Assembly: GCA_937996705.1 (NCBI GenBank)
Contig: CALKUQ010000018.1
Coordinates: 154,369-218,368 of the forward strand
Reading direction: 5' to 3'
Origin: an uncultured Chlamydiae bacterium
Lineage (GTDB): Bacteria > Chlamydiota > Chlamydiia > Chlamydiales > 2-12-FULL-49-11
Length of the DNA: 64,000 nt
Shown here: positions 59,582 through 64,000 of the stretch, piece after piece
Layout: the number at the start of each line of letters is the position of its first letter
How positions within the stretch are numbered: position 1 is the first letter of the stretch
Made by a program: the position numbers and the translations under genes
Notes under the pieces: model-generated
Told to the model about the DNA's origin: nothing
What the model saw: only the letters and a program-made list of their open reading frames with translations
Databases searched by the model: none

Positions 59582-60076
59582 ATGGGTACGAAAGAAAAAG
59601 TGAAGATGTGTCCGTTTTGTGAAGGGAATGTTGCTTTTGATGCAGAGGAGTGCAGATATTGCGGCTCTTCTTTTGTTAAAAGCTCTATAAAAGAGCGCAC
59701 ACCTTATCAGACAGAAGATAGCTTAGCAGGTCTTTATGATCCCCCGTATTCTCCAGCAAGAGGCTCAAGCCGTTTTGGAATTACTGCTCCGCCTGAGAAA
59801 GAGGAGGAGGAAGATCTTGTTAAAGAAGAGCCCAAGAAGAAGGCCCCTTCACCTAAAATTGATGCAGAAGAGGGAAACAAACTAGGCTCAATTCTTCTTC
59901 TATCAATTGGAGGTCAGCTTTTTACCCTTGCTTGGCTTCTCTTTTTTCTTTCAGATAGTGGCAAGCTTACCCTAGAGTGGAAGAGCAAATACTGGCCCCT
60001 CTATCTTCTTATTTCGGCCCTCTTTCTTTTTCAAGGGTGGAAAAAGCTTAGCTCAATCAAATCTTCAGAAACCTAA
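59582..60076 (+). CDS. Zinc-ribbon membrane protein
   Basis: This encodes 164 residues. An N-terminal zinc ribbon with C10, C13, C24 and C27 (MCPFCEG...CRYCGSS) is followed by a charged, Pro/Lys/Glu-rich linker (about 45-98) and two membrane segments (about 100-122 and 138-155) with a short tail. This layout fits a small membrane protein with a cytosolic zinc domain. It is divergent from lpdA and ends 20 bp before the convergent secA end. Function unknown; it appears conserved in chlamydiae at this position. Confidence 0.8.
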   Translation: MGTKEKVKMCPFCEGNVAFDAEECRYCGSSFVKSSIKERTPYQTEDSLAGLYDPPYSPARGSSRFGITAPPEKEEEEDLVKEEPKKKAPSPKIDAEEGNKLGSILLLSIGGQLFTLAWLLFFLSDSGKLTLEWKSKYWPLYLLISALFLFQGWKKLSSIKSSET

Positions 60077-60096
60077 GAGAGTTTACTAAAAATTCC

Positions 60097-63000
60097 CTAA
60101 GAGAGGAGCGCCAGCGATTTTTGAAGAGCGGGTGGCGGGCCTATCAGTTTCATTTGATGAAGAGCTTGTTTTAGTTCTAAGTTGTCAGGGAGATTGATTC
60201 CAAATGCGAAGAGGAGATGGCTAATATCAGATCTCACTTTTTTAGAGAATTTCTCAAACAGGGCAAACGCTTCATGCTTAAATTCAACAAGAGGATCTTT
60301 TTGGGCAACCGAGCGCATCGAAACTTCTGTGCGAAGATGGTCAACCTCAAGCAGGTGCTCTTGCCAGTGTTTGTCTATAGCCTGAATTAGAAGAGATCTC
60401 AGAATGTTTTGTATGATGGGGAGCGGGGTTGGTTCTTTTCCGCTAAACATTTGCATCATCCCAATCATTTCGGCTTCTCTTTTGAGTTTCTCTTTGAATA
60501 AAAAGGCAACTTTTTTAGCTGCGATTGTTTCAATTTCTTCAGCAGAGAGGGTTTCACTGCTGAAAATTCCCTCTTCAAGGGTAATGGGGAAATGGCTTAT
60601 TAAACACTTGCGGTACTCCTCAGGGAGCCAGCCCCCCTCTTCTGCCCGATTTTGAAAGAATGGTTCACTTAAGTGGGCAGCGAATGTCTCTAAAATCTCT
60701 GTGCAAATGGGGAAAATATCGTCACCTTGAAGGACCTCATTACGGAAATTGTAAACTTCTGATCGATGTTTGTTCATTACATCATCGTACTCAAGGGTGT
60801 GTTTTCGGATCGTATAGTTTCTTTGCTCGATTCTTTTTTGGGCTGTTTCTATCGATCGATTTAAAATCGGGGCAGAAATCGCTTCTCCTTCAGGGGGGCG
60901 AAATTTTTGCAAAATTGTCGTAAGTTTTCCTGAGGCAAACAGTCTCATAAGCGAGTCTTCAAACGAGACGTAAAACTTTGAAGAGCCTGGATCGCCTTGA
61001 CGGCCAGCTCGTCCTCTAAGTTGTCGGTCGATTCTTCGGGATTGGTGTCTGGATGTTCCTATTACATGAAGTCCGCCAAGCAGGGCAACACCTTCGCCTA
61101 ATTTGATGTCAGTCCCTCTACCAGCCATATTTGTAGAGACAGTAATGGCCTCTTTTGTCCCTGCAGCAGCAATGATTTCGGCCTCTTTATCGTTTTGCTT
61201 TGCATTCAGAACAGTGTGGGCCAGCTTTTGGTTTTTTAAGATTCTTGAGAGCTTTTCTGAAATTTCTACAGATTCAGTTCCGATTAGAATCGGCCTTCCT
61301 GTTTGATGAACTTCAATAATTTCTTTTAAAATCGCGGCGTATTTTTCGCGTTCAGTCATGTAGATTTCATCATTTTGATCATCACGCTGGCATTTCTTGT
61401 GAGTCGGAATTTCAAGAACTTCAATTTTATAGATCTCTTTTAATTCTTGAGCTTCTGTGATTGCAGTTCCTGTCATTCCAGCAAGTCGGTTATAGAGGCG
61501 GAAATAATTTTGGAGGGTAATCGTTGCGTAGGTTTGTGTCTCTTTTTGAATGGTAACAGCCTCTTTGGCTTCGATGGCTTGGTGGAGACCATCAGAGAAA
61601 CGTCTTCCCGGTTGAGCCCTTCCAGTGTTTTCATCAATGATGACAATTTTTCCCTCTTGTACGATGTAATCAACATCTTTTTCCATCAAAAGGTGGGCTC
61701 TAAAGAGCTGCCGTACGTTGTGAGAGATCTCTTTTCTGTGAGCGTCAGCTTCCCGAAGTTCGACTTTTTTTTGCATTTTTTCTTGATCAGATAAAGAGGC
61801 GTTTTGGTCAATTAGAGCGTATTCGTGTCCAAGATCGAGCATAGTAAAGGCGCTTTCATCACCCTTCCAATGTTTAACGCCAAGGTCTGTCAGCTCATAC
61901 TCATTTCCCCTCTCATCGACTATGATGTAAAGTTTTGAAAGAGCTTCTAGCCGCTCTTCTTTATTTTGATCGCCCCAATAGTAAGTTTCAAGATGATCGA
62001 GTTTTGCCCTTAAATCAGGATTTTCACGAATCCTCTTTAAAATCTTGTTGATAGGGGTCCCTTTTGAGACCAGCCAGATTTTTTTCAAAGCCTCATCGAG
62101 CTCGGCATTTTCCTCTTTAGAGAGTTTTGCAGGCTCTGCTTCATCTTCAAGAAGGTGAAGCTTTTCAAAAATCCTTCGGGCCTCTGATGCAAGCTTGTTG
62201 CACTCATCGCGCTGAAGCTTAACCATTTCAAGAACGGGTTCTTTTAGAATTTCATACATTTGTCTGGAAACAGAAGAGGGGCCTGAGATAATCAAAGGGG
62301 TTCTTGCTTCATCAATCAAAATAGAATCCACCTCATCAATCACAGCAAAATAGTAGCCTCTTTGGCACTGCTCGTGTTTCGAAGTAGCCATTGAATTGTC
62401 TCTCAAGTAATCAAAACCAAACTCGGAGGCTGTTCCGTAAACAATATCTGCTTTATACAACTCTCTTCTTTGCTCTGGAGGAACTTGATTCACAAGGACC
62501 GAGACCGAAAGGCCGAGCCATCTAAAAATTGAGCCAATCCAATCAGCATCTCGCTTTGCAAGGTAATCATTGACTGTAACTAAATGGACGGGTTTTCCTG
62601 TAAGGGCATGAAGATATAAAGGCATAGTAGAAGTGAGAGTTTTTCCTTCACCGGTCTGCATTTCCGCAATCGCCCCATAATGCATTGCAACTGCGCCGAC
62701 GATTTGGACATCATAGGGGACCATGTCCCATTTTTGGGTATAGCCAGATACGTGAATTTCTGTCCCACAAAGTCTTTTGCAAGCATTTTTAACAACGGCA
62801 TACGCTTCAACAAGTAAATCTTCAGGGGTAGCGCCGTTTTTTATCCGCTCTTTGAACTCGTCTGTTTTTGCCCGAAGCTCGCTATCCGTTAAATTTTTTA
62901 ACTCTTCCGCTTTCTCATTAATTTTTTTAACGATTCGGAAGTATCTTTTAACTAGGCGTGTTTGCTGAGTTCCAAAAATCTTCTTTAAAAGTTCCAACAT
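60097..63000 (-). CDS. secA: Preprotein translocase ATPase SecA
   Basis: SecA drives post-translational export through SecYEG. The 967 residues carry NBD1 motifs MQTGEGKTLTSTMPLYL and VIDEVDSILIDEARTPLIISG, the crosslinking domain, NBD2 (GTESVEISEKLSRILKNQ, STNMAGRGTDIKLGEGV, GRAGRQGDPGSSKFYVSFEDSLMRLF) and the helical wing/scaffold. A long insert (about 255-370), rich in Lys/Glu/Asp, sits between the Walker regions in NBD1, as in other chlamydial SecA. The C-terminal zinc-binding tail (CxCxxxxxxCH) is missing. The length is above the E. coli 901, mainly because of the insert. Confidence 0.97.
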   Translation of the reverse strand: MLELLKKIFGTQQTRLVKRYFRIVKKINEKAEELKNLTDSELRAKTDEFKERIKNGATPEDLLVEAYAVVKNACKRLCGTEIHVSGYTQKWDMVPYDVQIVGAVAMHYGAIAEMQTGEGKTLTSTMPLYLHALTGKPVHLVTVNDYLAKRDADWIGSIFRWLGLSVSVLVNQVPPEQRRELYKADIVYGTASEFGFDYLRDNSMATSKHEQCQRGYYFAVIDEVDSILIDEARTPLIISGPSSVSRQMYEILKEPVLEMVKLQRDECNKLASEARRIFEKLHLLEDEAEPAKLSKEENAELDEALKKIWLVSKGTPINKILKRIRENPDLRAKLDHLETYYWGDQNKEERLEALSKLYIIVDERGNEYELTDLGVKHWKGDESAFTMLDLGHEYALIDQNASLSDQEKMQKKVELREADAHRKEISHNVRQLFRAHLLMEKDVDYIVQEGKIVIIDENTGRAQPGRRFSDGLHQAIEAKEAVTIQKETQTYATITLQNYFRLYNRLAGMTGTAITEAQELKEIYKIEVLEIPTHKKCQRDDQNDEIYMTEREKYAAILKEIIEVHQTGRPILIGTESVEISEKLSRILKNQKLAHTVLNAKQNDKEAEIIAAAGTKEAITVSTNMAGRGTDIKLGEGVALLGGLHVIGTSRHQSRRIDRQLRGRAGRQGDPGSSKFYVSFEDSLMRLFASGKLTTILQKFRPPEGEAISAPILNRSIETAQKRIEQRNYTIRKHTLEYDDVMNKHRSEVYNFRNEVLQGDDIFPICTEILETFAAHLSEPFFQNRAEEGGWLPEEYRKCLISHFPITLEEGIFSSETLSAEEIETIAAKKVAFLFKEKLKREAEMIGMMQMFSGKEPTPLPIIQNILRSLLIQAIDKHWQEHLLEVDHLRTEVSMRSVAQKDPLVEFKHEAFALFEKFSKKVRSDISHLLFAFGINLPDNLELKQALHQMKLIGPPPALQKSLALLS

Positions 63001-63052
63001 TTTCCCTGTTATTTTAATTTCTAAGGCCTTATTTTATCGTATAAAAGCTTTT

Positions 63053-63940
63053 ATGACTATTTATATTGTAGACAGAAAAACGAAAGAAGTACGAGAGGAA
63101 ATTGTGTACGGAGAGTCCCTTCTCCACTTGCTTTATAGGCAAACGCGATTTTCTAAGTGCTGCAGAGCCCTCATTTCAAAGTTACCCCTTGCCTCTGCTC
63201 TTTTTGGAATTTGGCAAAAAAATCCCTTTTCAAAAAGACAAATAGATCCCTTTGTGAAAAAGTTTGAGATCAACTTACAAGAGTGTGCAAAGCAAAATTT
63301 TTCTTCATTTAACGATTTTTTCATCCGTAAGTTAAAAAAGGGTGCCAGGGAAATTTCGGTTGATGATTTGGTCTGTCCCGCAGACGGCAGGTATTTAGCC
63401 TATGACAGAATCGCCCTTCATCAAGAGATTTTTATCAAAGGGCAAAAACTCTCTATTTCTAAATTGCTTGAAGCAAGAGAGGGAGGCGCAAATCGCTACA
63501 TAGGAGGGTCGCTTCTTATGGCAAGGCTTGCACCAGCAGATTATCATAGATTTCATTTTCCGGTAGACTGTACCCCTTCTGAGCATAAACTAATTGGGGG
63601 TTACTTGTATTCGGTAAATCCCCTCGCTCTCCGGACAAATATATCGTATTTGTCAGAGAACAAAAGGGTTGTGATAGAGTTGCAAACCGAACAATTTGGT
63701 CTCGTCTCTTTTATTGCTGTTGGCGCTACAAACGTCGGGAGCATCCACTTTACCTATCAGCCCGGAAAAAAATACCGGAAAGGGGACGAAATGGGCTATT
63801 TTTCCTTTGGCGCCTCTATGTGCATTTGCCTCTTTGAACCAGGTAAATTAACCTTTTCCCCAGATGTAATCCAAAATACAAAAGAGGGTCTTGAGACCCT
63901 CTGTCAAATGGGCCAATCTTTAATTCGGTTAATCAATTAA
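63053..63940 (+). CDS. psd: Phosphatidylserine decarboxylase
   Basis: Psd makes phosphatidylethanolamine from phosphatidylserine using a self-made pyruvoyl group. The 295 residues show FFIRKLKKGARE, VCPADGRY (D111), APADYHRFHFP (H165, H168), ISYLSENKRVVIEL and the C-terminal self-cleavage site GYFSFGASMCICLF (252-255 FGAS), where type II enzymes usually have FGGS; Ser255 would form the pyruvoyl group. It is adjacent to secA, as in C. trachomatis (psdD beside secA). A type 1 hairpin copy follows within 7 bp. The product is the main membrane phospholipid synthase of this region. Confidence 0.95.
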   Translation: MTIYIVDRKTKEVREEIVYGESLLHLLYRQTRFSKCCRALISKLPLASALFGIWQKNPFSKRQIDPFVKKFEINLQECAKQNFSSFNDFFIRKLKKGAREISVDDLVCPADGRYLAYDRIALHQEIFIKGQKLSISKLLEAREGGANRYIGGSLLMARLAPADYHRFHFPVDCTPSEHKLIGGYLYSVNPLALRTNISYLSENKRVVIELQTEQFGLVSFIAVGATNVGSIHFTYQPGKKYRKGDEMGYFSFGASMCICLFEPGKLTFSPDVIQNTKEGLETLCQMGQSLIRLIN

Positions 63941-63946
63941 TTATTA

Positions 63947-64000
63947 GAGCTTGAGGGTCAGACGTGAAATTCTGAAAAAATCTTAATATTTCAAAATTTC
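63947..64000. repeat. Hairpin repeat type 1, copy C (cut by the window edge)
   Basis: The left 54 bases match copy A (GAGCTTGAGGGTCAGACGTG onward) and the loop start of copy B. The right arm lies outside the window. It begins 6 bp after the psd stop codon, so it may end or stabilise the psd transcript. Confidence 0.7.

Noticed and set aside
1..64000. CRISPR arrays, rRNA and tRNA genes
   Set aside because: I saw no array of regularly spaced identical direct repeats with unique spacers (the 75-bp periodic arrays are coding), and no rRNA blocks or cloverleaf-like tRNA sequences in the gaps. I could not run a covariance search.

Overview
The window looks like a chromosome segment of a chlamydia, most likely an environmental (Parachlamydiales/Simkaniales-type) lineage rather than a Chlamydia pathogen. 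The evidence is gene content and order. A minus-strand run from argS to a lipid-glycosyltransferase-like gene (argS, pgk, ATP/ADP translocase, DedA, pgsA, sppA, polA, coaE, rho) contains the rho-coaE-polA-sppA-translocase-pgsA neighbourhood that I recall from Chlamydia trachomatis. Other chlamydial pairings are metallophosphoesterase-glgC, lipA-lpdA with a divergent zinc-ribbon gene, secA-psd, and DUF2709-tsaE-dnaQ. The DNA is visibly A+T-rich. I saw no rRNA, tRNA or CRISPR array. Species cannot be named from the sequence alone.

Layout. 1-3.3 kb: peroxiredoxin end, two hypothetical genes, enolase. 3.3-5.35 kb: an accessory gene with a CE-clan (Ulp/YopJ-like) cysteine-protease signature, followed by nested hairpin elements. 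5.3-12.4 kb: rsgA, a pentapeptide-repeat lipoprotein, a CCA-adding enzyme, an alpha/beta hydrolase, a caspase-fold-like candidate and an RsbU-type phosphatase. 12.5-15.7 kb: three tandem paralogous small secreted proteins coupled to a YejM/PbgA-like membrane sulfatase-family gene. 15.7-28.6 kb: the housekeeping operon run. 28.8-36.7 kb: an unknown gene, DUF2709-tsaE-dnaQ, epmB with a DUF2892 gene, murA and a PhoR-like histidine kinase. 36.7-46.2 kb: an accessory block with three repeat proteins of DUF4116 type, minor-pseudopilin genes, a recent 394-bp duplication of the 3' end of an OPT transporter gene, and a decayed GxxExxY gene. 46.2-50.4 kb: OPT transporter, another pseudopilin, an unknown gene and an outer-membrane-like protein. 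50.8-56.2 kb: small effector-like genes, an ankyrin protein, metallophosphoesterase, glgC, and a two-gene glycosyltransferase operon. 56.2-64 kb: HEAT-like gene, lipA, lpdA, zinc-ribbon membrane protein, secA and psd.

How they fit together. Glycolysis (eno, pgk), glycogen (glgC), lipoylation (lipA, lpdA), replication and repair (polA, dnaQ), translation (argS, cca, rsgA, tsaE, epmB), phospholipid synthesis (pgsA, psd), secretion (secA, pseudopilins), peptidoglycan (murA) and host-nucleotide exchange (translocase) make up a typical obligate-intracellular core. Interleaved islands hold genes with features of host-directed proteins (protease folds, ankyrin and DUF4116 repeats, a possible nuclear localisation signal). 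The gaps around them are rich in small inverted-repeat elements and a 20-bp dispersed repeat.

The most notable observations are the CE-clan candidate at 3.7 kb, the secreted-triplet/YejM operon, likely non-canonical start codons for tsaE and coaE, a MurA that keeps the fosfomycin-target cysteine, and the 394-bp direct repeats bracketing an effector-like gene.
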